Assembly (NCBI GenBank): GCA_016800925.1
Contig: JABCPU010000011.1
Location: 248,001 to 312,000, forward strand
Reading direction: 5' to 3'
Length of the DNA: 64,000 bases
DNA from: Suillus spraguei
Taxonomy: Eukaryota; Basidiomycota; Agaricomycetes; Boletales; Suillaceae
Positions 31,008-43,498 of the stretch are shown here, in pieces. The number at the start of each line of letters is the position of its first letter. The first letter of the stretch is position 1. The position numbers and the translations under genes were made by a program. The notes beneath the pieces are model-generated. The model made no database searches and was not told the origin of the DNA. It worked only from the letters and a program-made list of their open reading frames with translations.

Positions 31008-34000
31008 ATGTCAAATCCACCCCAAAATAATTCCGCGTCATCTCTCCTAGAAGGACTTTTGAGTGCCCCATCCGATACCGATTACCGCAGGCAACGCTTG
31101 CAACGAATTGGCAGCTACTCAACACCACTAGCACAAAATCAAGCAGATGATGAGACCACTCCGTTACACGCCGCGGCAGTTCCCAATGGCACCGGTTACG
31201 GGACATTGCCCACTGTTCGCCCGCGTCGCGCATACACCCAATCTGGTCTTTGGGCCGCTCCTCACCAACCTGCTCTCCCAGGCGTTCCTCTAAAGCGAAG
31301 TGTGACTGTCACTGTTCCAAGCTCTCCGTTAACCTTCTCGCCAACACGCCGGGACACACTCCGCAGTCGGATTTCCCAGCAGCGTCCTATATCTGCTTAT
31401 GATGCCCACCTCGCAAATTTCAATTCTGATACCGCGGAAACCGACATCGACGTTCGAACCAACGGATTCCGCGTATGGTACTCCTCGTTCTCATCAATTG
31501 ATTGGCTTCACGATGCGATCAAGGACTCAGTCCGATTTGCCCGGCTCCGACGTGGTAAGTCGATCCGCTCCAGAGTTCGACTTGCGTTCGACAAGAGTCT
31601 TGGATGGATCATCGTCACTGTCGTCGGGTTCCTCACTGCCGTGGTTGCATTTCTCGTCGTCCGTGCAGAACAATGGCTATTTGATTTGAAGCAAGGCTAC
31701 TGCAAGACCGCGTGGTGGTACGCACAGCACTCTTGTTGTCCTCTGCCCGATGAGTATGGGTCTTTGGATGGTCATTGTCCCGCTTGGAGGACCTGGTCGG
31801 ATGTCTTTGTGTCATGGACGGGCAGCGAATCGGGGGGTGGAGAAAGTGCTGTGCAATATCTTACCTATACGATCATTGCGGTAGGCTGTGTTGCTGAGTC
31901 ATGGTCATGCAATATTTCATGGATTCTTAGGTTTTATTGGCCAGTACTTCATCGCTCCTCACAATCTATCTCACGGCGTCAACGTCTTTCGTCACTCGTA
32001 AAGAATCTGGAGTTTTGTCTCCGCATTTTGACAAGAGTGGTGAACAGAACGCTTCGAGCTCTTCGCAGCCCAAACGTCGTGTAATCTACTACGTACGCAC
32101 AACTCTTGCTACAGAGCGCCCACAATAATTACGATATGCAATAACAGGCTGCGGGGAGTGGAATTCCGGAGATCAAGACCATTTTGTCTGGTTTGTGAGA
32201 GTTAAAGATCAATGGCTGTCTCTCAATTTCAAATTCTTTTATTGTTGTAGGCTTCGTCATCCATGGTTATCTCGGCGGGCGCGTGTTATTTATTAAAGCG
32301 GTTGGACTGGCCTTCTCAGTTAGCTCCGGATTGTCTCTCGGTGATTACATTTTGCGAATTACTTTTGGCACATGAGTCCTGATGCCTGAAATTCAGGCAA
32401 GGAGGGACCTTTCGTCCACATTGCGAGTTGCATAGGCAACATCGTCAGTCGTTATCATAGCAAGTATGAAAATAACGAAGGTTAATTTTTAGTGATTGAT
32501 TTCCTTTCCATGCTCATATTTTTCTCCAGCTAAACGTCGTGAGATACTTAGTGCAGCATGTGCGGCAGGTGTCGCCGTTGCATTTGGGGCGCCCATTGGT
32601 GGTACCCTGTTTAGCTTGGAAGAAGTCTCTTACTTCTTCCCACCAAAGGTAATATCCTTTCCTTGTCCGTGAATCAGTTTCTAAGTCTCTTGGATATTTC
32701 AAGGTCATGTGGAGAAGGTAGCCGCCATACATTCGAAGATTATTTTGTGTTGAATTCAATTTCCTAGCTTTTTCTGCGCGATGATAGCAGCGGTAACCCT
32801 CCGCTTCCTCAATCCTTTCGGGACTGGTAAAGTTGTATTATTCCAGGTCACTTATGACAAGGTTTGTCACCCAGTATTTGACTAGTCACTAGCTCATTAT
32901 TATGTCCGACAGGATTGGCATGCATATGAGCTGATATTTTTTATCCTACTTGGAGTTCTTGGAGTGCGTGTCTCACTTATCTCGGAGGACAGTTCATTAA
33001 ACGAAGATACAGGGAGTATACGGCGCTTATTTTTCTAAGCTGAACTACCGCTGGAGTCGTGACGTCCGTGACAGAACGTGGTTAAAGGTGCATCCAGTTT
33101 CAGAAGTCGTTCTTGTAAGTATCACCTCGTTTGTATGTTATCCAGCCTTCTTAATAATGTAGGTGACTCTCGTAACCACCGTCTTGTGCTTTTTAAACCC
33201 TTATGCGCGCATGGGGGGCACAGAGCTTGTTTATAACCTCTTCTCAGAATGTCGCCCAGGCAGTAAAAACAGACATTTTAATTTGTGCGTCTTGGATCCA
33301 AGCAGCTTCGACCATGTCTGGCCCGTTGTGCGAACGATTCTTGTTGCCATGATAGTCAAGAGTTTCTTGACCGTAATTACATTTGGCATCAAACTGCCGG
33401 CTGGGATTTTTATACCCACCCTTGGAGTAGGTGCATGTGCTGGACGGATTGTTGGTATTGCTGTGCAATGGCTCCAGTACCATTACCCGGACAGTACCGT
33501 ATTCGCTGTATGCGAGGGTGACATGAACTGTGTCGTGCCTGGCCTTTATGCGATGGTGGGAGCTGCAGCTGCCTTGTCTGGCGTCACTGTGAGTAACCGG
33601 CTCTAAGTCCTCGGTGCCACGAAATTGACTCTGGATTTTCAGAGAACGACGGTGTCATTGGCGGTCATCATGTTCGAGCTGACCGATACCCTCACATATG
33701 CCGTCCCTGTCATGTTGTCTGTTCTCGTTGCCAAGACTGTAGCCGATGTCCTGGAGCCTAAGGGAATTTATGACCTGGTCATCGAGTGAGAACCTAGTCC
33801 GAACTCTATTGATCCTCCTGACGCTTTTCACAGGCTATCTCAACTTCCGTACCTAGATGCTAAACATGAATACCTGTGGTCAAATCTATCTATCAAGGAC
33901 GTGGTAAGGGCACTGTACTAATTGTTGAGATCTGACTTAGTATCACTTCTAGACTGATCGAGATGTAGACGTGATCAGGGTTGACCGACACAATACCGTT

Positions 34001-34607
34001 GAAAGTCTTCGGGACCAATTGCAATTACTTCTAAATGCTGAGCATGATGATGGCGGCTTCCCATCCTCAGGCCAGGTCGCGAAGATGATAGTCTGCGCAT
34101 GGTCGGCTACATCGGTGCTAGCGAACTGGAGCATGCTCTCAGTACATACCCTCGTTTTCCCATACAGACATCATCTAATCAAAAATCTAGCCGTTGTAGC
34201 TGAGGGCGCAACCGAGGAAGTTCGCTTCCTCAATACCTATGCGCATGAGGAATTGTCTACTTCAAACTCATCCTGGATGGAAGAGTCAAGGCAGAGTGAA
34301 AACGATCCATTCGACTTCAGTATATACATGGACCAGGTATGCTCCTTTTATTTTACTCTATGGTGTATAGACACTTAAATGAACGTAGGCGCCATTGACG
34401 ATTCAGTCTAACTCGCCTTTGGAGCTCCTTCATCAATTCTTCGTGAAGCTTGGCGCCCGTTATGTTATAGTGACGGACACTGATGGTGACTGTACGAATA
34501 TTCATTCACTCCCGTTTATGTTGCTGAAGTTGCACTTTTCAGATGAAGGTGTGATCGACAAGAAGGCGTGGCTAGCATTTCTCAGTGAATTGGAAGAGAA
34601 ATCATGA
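31008..34607 (+). CDS. CLC-type chloride channel/transporter
   Basis: Anion channel or Cl-/H+ exchanger of Golgi/endosomal membranes (yeast Gef1 relatives). The long soluble N-terminus (about 190 residues, Ser/Pro-rich) precedes the first helix [18 protein letters not shown]. Many exons then encode the CLC core. [14 protein letters not shown] and KEGPFVHI (gating glutamate) lie around 32150-32420, [20 protein letters not shown] at about 32587-32645. [14 protein letters not shown], the chloride-site block [19 protein letters not shown], and [16 protein letters not shown] with [12 protein letters not shown] follow. Two CBS-type regions follow ([35 protein letters not shown] and [12 protein letters not shown]). 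It ends FLSELEEKS with TGA. All motifs are intact. Plausible role: vesicle acidification alongside the trafficking genes next door. Confidence 0.92.
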
Positions 34608-34875
34608 TGAACTTGCAACCTGCTGCCACGATGGCTTTATTGGCTAATGGGCGTGATCAACAGACACTCACATACTATCATGGGATTATTCTGTGGATAC
34701 TTGTTGCATACTTAAACCCGAAGGACAGCGATACCAAAGCGATACCTGCTATAAGCATGTTTATAGTTATTGACCTTAAATTACCGTACTATTAGCTGGG
34801 TACATACTACTTTTACTGTACCTTATGAACACTGCGGTGGGATCGCGTTATAGTACGCGCTGAACGAAACCATAC

Positions 34876-37800
34876 ATGTCTTCGCGTGTCTCCCAAGCCA
34901 TTGCCAAATCTCCCGACCCTTATGAGTTGGAACGGTTAGCAGAAGAGCTCGTTGCGCGTGAGCTCGCGGGGTCTAGCTATGCTCCTCGAACTACTGCCTC
35001 GACGGAGCTTCCAATTTATGTCCCACTATCGCATGACAACCCTCATCTAACTGCGGAAGTGTTTAACGTGGAAGAGTTTTTACTCTCCCGAGCACACACA
35101 TCTCTACAAGACTTGCGCTCAGAGCTTAGAGACTACCTTACTTCGTTGAAGGAGGAGTTGGTGTTACTCATCAATGACGACTACGAGGCATTTATCAGTC
35201 TAAGCACGGACCTGAGAGGCGAAGGCTCGAGATTGGAGAAGCTCAAACTTCCACTCAACGACTTACGAAAACGTATCTCAGTGAGTGTTTCATTATTCCA
35301 TGTGTTATATCGCCCCATTGATTCGCTATGCAAGGAATCGCGAGCCGGCCTCCAGGCTACGCAGGATAGCATTCAAGAGACTCTCGACGCCCGCACTAAA
35401 TTACGCGAAGAGAAGGTTCATACTCGATCTATGGGAATCAAGTTCTAACTAAAGCGTTGATGTGCAGGCACTTCTACATCTCTTACTTGAGATATCAGAG
35501 TCTGTGACCAGACTTGAAAGTCTTCTTCTCATCTCTCAAGTTACTACGTCATCACTTGAAAGTCATAGCAGCAATTATCAGTTCCATCTTGCGGTCTCTG
35601 CAGGACAACCTATCGACGCCAAGTATTAATATTTCTTTTACTGGTGTAAACATTCTGATAGAGTTCCAGGAGTCAAGGCAACCGCGCCAAGCACCTTGCC
35701 AGGGTAACTGCTGAGTACACTCAACTTCTGTATCACATCAAGAAGGCAAAAGAAGAGAATTGTGCTTTTGTGGATGAAATACGATGGGTTGGTTGCGACC
35801 TTTCTTTCGTAGTGCAATTCTGATAGAAGTCTTTTTATTTGGGTTAGCGCATTGACCGCATACAGTCAACTCTCACATCTGATCTAGACCATGTTTTCTC
35901 TGCGATCCTGAGCTCTTTGACAGATATCAAAGCAGGAAAGGTTTCAGACGAACGGGTTAAACTATATGTTGATTTAACTGAATGCCTAAGGATTTACGAT
36001 TCACTACACCTTTGGAGAGTTGCTGAAGAGATCATGCGGAGGGACGTAATGCAGGCCTTTATCAAGAAAGTATGGGATACATATTTCCCTCTTCCTCATA
36101 AAGAAGTTGCTCATCTTTGCATCTAGACTATCTTTCCTGATGCGCTGGCTGCATCTCTCTCACCAGTGTTACCACACACTCCACTTCCTGCCGCGCTCTC
36201 TACCCGCACAGAACCGTACGGGAGCGCGCCGTTGCCTCGTACCCCATATACCCCATTCACTGCATTTGCCATTAAACAAAATCCCTTTGAAGCTTCACAT
36301 ATTTCTGGTCCGGTGCACTTGCTTGACGAATCTAATGATGCGCTTGCAAAATTGTACAACCAGATTCTTCGCTTTATCGAGCGAGATTTTGGGCGCATCA
36401 TGGAGATTGCCGAACGGGTTTCCCTTAAGGCTGGTTCAACGAAGTCGCAATTAAGTATAGCATTGGGAAACCATGACCTGGGAGACGCACAACAGGTTTC
36501 CGTGGATGGCTTCGAGATTATGACCAATGTGGTGTGGGCAGAAATTGGCAGGGCAATAATGGACGAACTTGGCACTGTTGTATTTGCACCAGGAAATCCA
36601 GATAAGTTCCGCAAGGTAAGATTCTATAGGAACTTGTTTTGTGATTCCTTGAATGTCGACCCTTGGTTGCAGCATCATTCTACGACGCAGGCCTTCATCC
36701 GATCTCTCGAGTTTTTAGCTCCTTCCACGCATTCTGTGCAGAACATGCGTTCCCATCCAGTCTTCACTACATTTCAGCGACATTGGCAGCTTTCTGTATA
36801 TTTCCAGCTACGGTGGAAAGAAGTCATCACAAAGGTGGAAGAAACGTTGTCATCGCGAATCTTGGATCCTGAAGCACCAAACTTTGCTCCTGGTGAATTA
36901 CCATTGACTTGATTTTAGCATGTCGCTCGCTGACCAATCTCAAGGGCGCAATGTGTTCGTAACGGCACAGGCTGCCGACATTTTTACTGCAATTGCTTCG
37001 TGCTGGAGTGCAGAAGTGTACATTCCTGACCTTGCACATCGCTTCTGGAAATTTACTCTTCAGGTATTTCCTCTGTATTGGTTATCAGGTGTCGAGGTGA
37101 ACACGCTTCTAGCTCCTCAGTCGTTATCGGGAATGGTTGGAAAGCTCACTGCCACCTGCAGGAGGGTCTCCAGTAAAACCTGCTGCCAACATTACAAATG
37201 AGAAGGTATGCGTTTTGATGGACGCCAGAGCATTGGTTAACCTCTTTTATAGATCTCAGTAATTGCCAATCCTCCAAGACCCTCAACACCTGGGGTCACG
37301 CAAGAAGCGACTATTGAAAGCACGGCCGCTGACGAGATCTTACTAAGGCAGTTTGCAACGGCTCTGGTCGATATTCGGGCGATGACGAGCCAAGTCTTGC
37401 AATTGTGGAGAGAAGAGATCATCATGATGCTTCCCAACACGTCAACAGAAGACAATACGGCGGAGGTGTTAGAAGGTTAGCCTAAATGCCGTCCGTCTTC
37501 ACACTGCTCAACTCAACATCTGCAGTCGCTCTGAGAACTCAACTAGAGCAGCTCAGTGCTCTTTCTACATCATTGTACAGCCAGGCCACAGCCATATTAT
37601 CCAGGCGGTGTTGTGATGCCCTGTTACCAGTTCGATCTATTCCTTCGCAGTTTAGAGCAATGTCCAACAAACGACTACCCTCCGAGCCAAGTTACTTTGC
37701 ACCCACCATCCTACGCCCGGTAAGGATCTTCTTTGGAGTCGGCACTGTCAGTGGTCCTGGGGAACGACTCAAGGAGGAATTGTTGAGGACTGTCTCAACC

Positions 37801-38145
37801 AACGTAGTCGAAACCGTCTGCCAGCGGTTCGTATATTTTTCCGGCGCGATCAACATGATTTTGACTTGATTTCAAAGGTACATACAGTACTTGACTGCAA
37901 TGAAGAAGACCGAGGAATCTCTACGACGACTGAAGAAAGGGAAAAGGTCGACGTTATCTATCTTCGGATCTGCTGCTGGAAAAGATGATGGAAAGGACGA
38001 AGAACGCATCCGTGCGCAGATGATACTGGACGTCGAAGCATTCAAGACAGAAGGTGAAGCCCTGGGGGTCGACATGCAGTCTATGGACAGCTTTATAGCC
38101 CTGGATCAAATGGTTCGAACTGAATTGGTAGACAGCGATCTCTGA
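34876..38145 (+). CDS. COG2: Conserved oligomeric Golgi complex subunit 2
   Basis: Subunit of the COG tether (lobe A), needed for retrograde traffic within the Golgi. The N-terminal exon shows the family block: FNVEEFLLSRAHTSLQDLRS, RDYLTSLKEELVLLINDDYE and FISLSTDLRGEGSRLEKLKL, a helical coiled-coil region. Several exons follow through 35400-37470 (for example DLNFS-like helical segments, ALTDIKAGKVSDERVKLYVD) and the C-terminal exon reads TAMKKTEESLRRLKKGKRST then IFGSAAGKD, ending RTELVDSDL and TGA. Single-exon frames change with short introns at consensus sites; I did not fix every boundary. It is convergent with VPS8: only about 95 bases separate the stop codons. Confidence 0.88.
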
Positions 38146-38240
38146 CACTTGTCTATAATTTATACCCTTGGCTGGGAGTAGTGTTTTCAATTACTATTCA
38201 ATTGCATAGCAAGATTATAGATTAGGTACAAAACATGCCT

Positions 38241-41200
38241 TTAAGAATCCAAAGCTGAGCATCCAAGATGATATACAGTTCCTGTCCGTGAGAGTCTAAT
38301 CTGAACACTCTCGACATCTGCCTGAGAAGGAAGTAAAGTCCGACCACATGATGAACATACACCGCAAGATGGAGCCCGGCCACGCATTTTCTCTTTTGCG
38401 TATAGTTCTACGGAATCGAAGACATCCCGGTCAACGAGATGTTTCGAGATGATTAACATGTCTCCATTGGTTCGGTATGATTCCAGCATGCCAGTCAGAA
38501 TCGCACGGAACTCCGTATATAGGATGCCCGTTGTGCCGGAGTGAATAGCAGGATCCACCAAACGCTTGAACAGTCGAGGAAATGATACTGCCTGGGTCGA
38601 GCTTACCGAAACCAATGACGCAAAAGTCTCTTGGACGATAGCCCGCAAAGTCGACAATACTTCACTCTCAAGCCCGTCGCTACCTTTGCTAGTGGAACAG
38701 CAGGTCGAGAGGGTTTGCACCGTATGGATCTGGCTGCCCAGAAGCTGATACCAAATATCCTCCAGAGGGACTTCTGCAGGAGAAGACAAGCTGGAATGTT
38801 CCATGCATACTGATATACCGCGCCGTCCGATGGCTTGCAGGTCATGCAAGTATTTTTTAACAGAATCCGTAGAACCAGGAGTTGGAAAGGCTAGTGTGCG
38901 CGCGAGATCTAGCGTGAGCTGCTTTTCAAATACGTCGGCCTTAGAAAGGGCTTCCTGTGGCCGTCCACTATAATTCACAGCCCATACAACAGCATCATAC
39001 GCTCCTGCCTCTTCGCATATACTCAACGCCGTCGGCCAGTCAATGCCGTCTTTCAAACGTTTAAGGACGGGGATGACACCAGAAGGAGCAAAGCGGCACT
39101 GCAAGCTGATGAAGCGGTGGCAAAGTCGGCTGTTGATGTGGGTCGGCGAACTGGGAGTGGTAGAATACTGATCATATTCACTGTCAGGGATCAGGTGGTT
39201 GAGGTAGATGAATTGGTCGCGCTCATCCGACAAGGGAGTTCTCTCAAGTGCCATCTCGTGGAGCTGAGGGACATGCTTGTCTAAAAGAGACGCAGTTGCG
39301 AGGACGTCGGCTTGTAAAAGTTGATCCAGTGAGGTGGTGAGAGTATTAATGACATCGTTAGGAACCTGCTTTTTGTTGTCTCTCGCCGAGCTGGTGATGG
39401 CTTCTTCCAAACCGCTGAATATCTCTGCAGAGTGGAGCTCGGGGTCATGAAGGAACGCAGTGAGGAGAGGACCCCAGCGTCGCTCGTGGCGGTACCGACT
39501 ACGTAAGATGCGATAAAATCCAGCATCTTCAAAGAGTTGAAGAACTCGGTCTCCATCATGGGGGGTATAAATCGACAGGAGATACTCTGCCGCAAGTTGA
39601 CGGTCTTCTCGCATTTCCACTTCAGGCTGAGTGGCGAGTGCAGTAAGAATGTTATGAAGGACACTGGGCGCGACTTCAATATGATGAGGGTACTTGGCAA
39701 CGTTCCGTGCAATGAAAATGTTCATAAACGTAACATCGGATGGTGAGAGATCTTCACTGGACATAATATCCAGTAGAATCCTCACTATCATAAGCCGACT
39801 CATGTCTGAGAAGTCGTGTAGATATGAGTCCTCAAAAGCCATATCCAAGCAATGCAGGAATGATTCAGCATCGAAGTGAAGCAAGAATCGAGCATATGGA
39901 TATGTTGGTTCCATACCGCTCTCGTCTTGGGATGTCAAAACCAGATTTCCTCCTTCAGCGGGCCAGGTAGTGGAATGCCCACAAAAAACGAACCAGTACA
40001 CATCTCTTTTGGCGAACGAAGCCTCGTCTGGCTCCATCGGCTCCTGACTTGGATAAATTTGCCCACACAGCACGGTCGCCAGGTAGGAGTAGATCTTATA
40101 GGCATTCCTGATAACGGTGTCCGTAGGAGCTGGGTCCTGTTGTAGGCTACGGATAAGGGCAATGGATTCGATGATGGGAGAGACATAATCTCGCAGTGCA
40201 CGGGTGTACACATAAACCAATGCATCCCATAGCTGGTGGGTTCGGCAGAGATGATGGCTTGGTTGATGTCCAAGCAGGATGGCTCGATGTGCCAGATAAT
40301 TCGTTCTGCAAGATCCGGACGGCCGTCTTCCTCGTGTAGCGCCACCAGTCGCTGTGTGATGCGAGGAGGCACTGAAGGGATGCTGCCATCCAACACAAAA
40401 GGTTCAAGTTGATGGAGAAATATCCGGTAGATGCCGGCGTTTTCGTACTGCTGGAACAACTCTTCGAATAAGAAGTCAAAGTCATCCAAAGCAATACAAG
40501 CACGGGCACACGTTGCTACCAGGTCCTCAAAGAGCGAGGTGCGATCGACACCCCGTCCATCAAGTGACGCATGTGTGCCATCTGTCATGCGATCTTCAGA
40601 AAATGCATAACGGGAGGACGCCACCATCAGGTCGTAAATTTTTTCAGCAATTACGATTTGACGTCCTTCTGGATCTTCAGGAAGACCATTGCGGTTGCCA
40701 GGAGCTTCGCCCGTATAGTACGTCCGGGTCAGATCGATGGCACTGAGAAAATCACCCTGTTCAACGAAGGACAGGACCCTGTCAGCCCAGCTAAGCAAGG
40801 TACCAACAAGTAATTCCTGTCGACCCTGACAAGGGTGTCAGTTCTTTCTTGGCTTCCATATGGAAGCTCTCACCAGAAGAAAGAGTTTTCCCTTGTAGGT
40901 CCGAACACTGTGGGCAATGTCTCCCACAGATTCCAAGTATGATATTGAGCCATTTCCCGTGGAACCTAACGAAGGTGAAACCAGAGAAGAAGAGTCGAAT
41001 CGGACGGTTTCGACCATTTTCATGCCATGTACGTCATAGACACTCAAGACACTCGCAGTAAATATAGCTATTTGCTGTCAAAAAAGGAACATGAGAACTA
41101 ATACATTGCATTGCAATGAACTTACATTGACACTAAGCCATTGAATGGCAAGGACAGCATCATCCATCATCCACTTTCCCGCCTCTTCGAACACCAGCGT

Positions 41201-43041
41201 CCCAACTTCTATTTCGCTCATTTTCCCTGTGCGGTTGTTTGACACAATCTGTTTGATCTTCTGTTCATGTACACGTAATAGATATACATGACTCCCCCAC
41301 GAGTATGAGAGGACAGGATGAGTTGGCGTCCGTTGTGGTCGTTTTCCACTCTTTGCGTTCTTCATGCCCGATTTCTCCGTAGAACTATCTTGAACGCTAG
41401 GGAACCACGCAAGACATCCTCTCCTTCGATAAGCAGGGGACGACAATTGTTCTTCATCTCGCATAATTTTCAGCCATGTCTTCGGATTAGGCTTCAGGCC
41501 CACGACTACGAGTTTTGTAGCCGTCAGCAGGGTAGCAATCTGATATGCATCGGTAGGATGTGGGAGAGGTCCTAGGGGAAGAGTGCTCATTGCCAAGACT
41601 GTATGGTGCGGTCGTCTTCTGCGGCGAAAGGAAGGGCGATTAAGTGCGTTCTGTTGGGAAAGTGGGTCTGTGGGATGACTAGAGATACTAGCTTCGGGAG
41701 CATCCTCTCCATGATAGTTCCCGAAAATGCGTATCGTGTCTGATGCCTCCACGAATAGGACTTTGCCAAGGCTGTGATAAAAAGACAGACCGTGTTCATC
41801 AACGGAGACCACAGCTGTATGACGGCCAGCTACGAATGATATATTGATGATACGGGAGCCTGGAAGATGTCCTTCCTGTCGGCCAGACGTGACAGCGGCA
41901 AGAGTAACAGGTGTCACAGTCCGAGCTGCGACCTCAGGATTTTTCAAGTTAAAAAGTTGGATGTAGCCTGTAGCATGCCCAGATGCGACAAATGTATGAT
42001 CGTTTGATAGCGCGACCGCAGAGACGGGTCCAACAGTTGATCCTGAATGAAGTTGATTAGATTATCAACGTCAGTTCAATAGGTTTAAAGTTACCTGACG
42101 TGTCACTACCACATATACACTTCAATGTTTGCTTAAAATCGAAAACAAATATGCGGCCCTTGTCTGTCCCAATGCAAATAAACCCATTGGCAGCCAGGAC
42201 CATGGGAACTCCCGTAATAGAATCCCCGAGGACACTTGATGCTTTTGCAGGTTTCTGATTGTAGAGATGAGACCCTGCGCTCCGGAGTGATGACCACCGA
42301 AACACTTCTCTCTCCTGGGCTGTCAGAAGTTCATTATTGCCTATTGAAGACGATGTCCGCGAAATCTCTGAAAAATGAGATGGTGATGGAGAGAAACTAT
42401 TTATAGCTTGGGGATGAGGCGATCCAATGCTGGGAGCAGGGGAACCCTTCGGTGTAAAGGAGCGAAGTCGGGAGACGTTTGGGTGTAGGAAAGGCTTGGG
42501 GAATTGTAAGAAGGGCCTGTTCGGCGCAGGCGACCCTACTCTACTATGTGGGAGGGAAGACATAACCAAGGAAGTGGATGTCGAATCGCTGACGTATAAC
42601 TGAATATCAACATGCTGCACATGCATGAGTACATGTTAGGCCATGAGGCGTGCCACGGCTTACCGGCACATCACGAGGCAAGTCATTGGAAGAACCACTT
42701 TTTTCCTGCAGAAGCGCCTGCTCCACTTCCTGTTCCTCGGATTCATCATATGAATCTTCAGGCCCGAGAACGTCTCGCAGCTGGTCTCGATAGTTGTCGC
42801 CTGTGACCAGATCAGCGTCTACACCGTCATATACGAAGCCGCCATCATCTTCATCTGTTTCTGCATCATCATGCTCGTCATCACCGTCGCTGAGCAATTC
42901 CTCCATTCGCGTGGAGTAGTCTCCTACTTGATCATCCTCTAATTCCTCTTCATTACCGGACAACGTCGGCGACTGTCGAAGGTCGGGAGGGTGCGATAAA
43001 AATTCCTCGTCGCTGGTAGGATGTGCCGATGCTGATGACAT
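38241..43041 (-). CDS. VPS8: Vacuolar sorting protein Vps8 (CORVET), frameshift at about 40250
   Basis: Vps8 is the Rab5-binding subunit of the CORVET endosomal tether. Start 43041: an acidic N-terminus, then a Ser/Pro-rich region, then a WD40-like propeller (FICIGTDKGRIFVFDF, VSAVALSNDHTFVASGHATG, NISFVAGRHTAVVSVDEHGL). The central Vps8 domain includes FLSAIDLTRTYYTG, EELFQQYENAGIYR and RLVALHEEDGRPDLAERII, and an alpha-solenoid follows. The C-terminus has a partial RING: CGVCSSCGRTLL and YHLGC. At about 40250 the frame breaks: DINQAI is read in one frame and LCRTHQLWDALVYVYTRALR in another, with one base missing and no intron signals. Everything either side is clean, so this is either a recent mutation or an assembly error. 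The promoter lies in 43042-43498. Confidence 0.88.
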
Positions 43042-43498
43042 CGACGCCTAATGTTTGATAGTCGCGGACGTCGTACGCAGCAGTGACCTGCGTGTGATTT
43101 GTCCGTTTCGAATTACTTAGGTAATTTAATTTAATTAGTATCACGTAAGGGACGGAGCTAGTGCTTAACTTTTTCTCATTAATGGTTGCACTTTGTCTTA
43201 ATGACACTATAACTTGTGATTTTCAAGTTCTCTAGCTACAACAGTAGGCATGATTTTCATGTGCTCTTCCAAGTATCGTTAATTTTTTGTTGTACATCAC
43301 GTCGAGTACCTGGGTATAAATATAACAACCTCGATGTGGGATGTTAACACATGGTTTCCTCAGGGTAGGGAACTCGCGTGACACTGGATGCAAGTTGGTG
43401 CCCATATCACAATAATACAAAGATATGCTAGTGAAGTAGTCAGGAAGTAGTGATGCGTGATGGGAGGGGTATATTGAAGATTAACATCAAATCCGTGA
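43042..43498. promoter_or_regulatory. VPS8 promoter / Cti6-like 3' region
   Basis: About 455 bases. Holds the VPS8 upstream region (read on minus) and the 3' end of the PHD gene. A TAAATATA-type box occurs at about 43317. No gene seen. Confidence 0.4.

Noticed and set aside
40147..40509. 120-codon minus frame inside VPS8
   Set aside because: Third-frame shadow of the VPS8 coding exon; does not bridge the frameshift.
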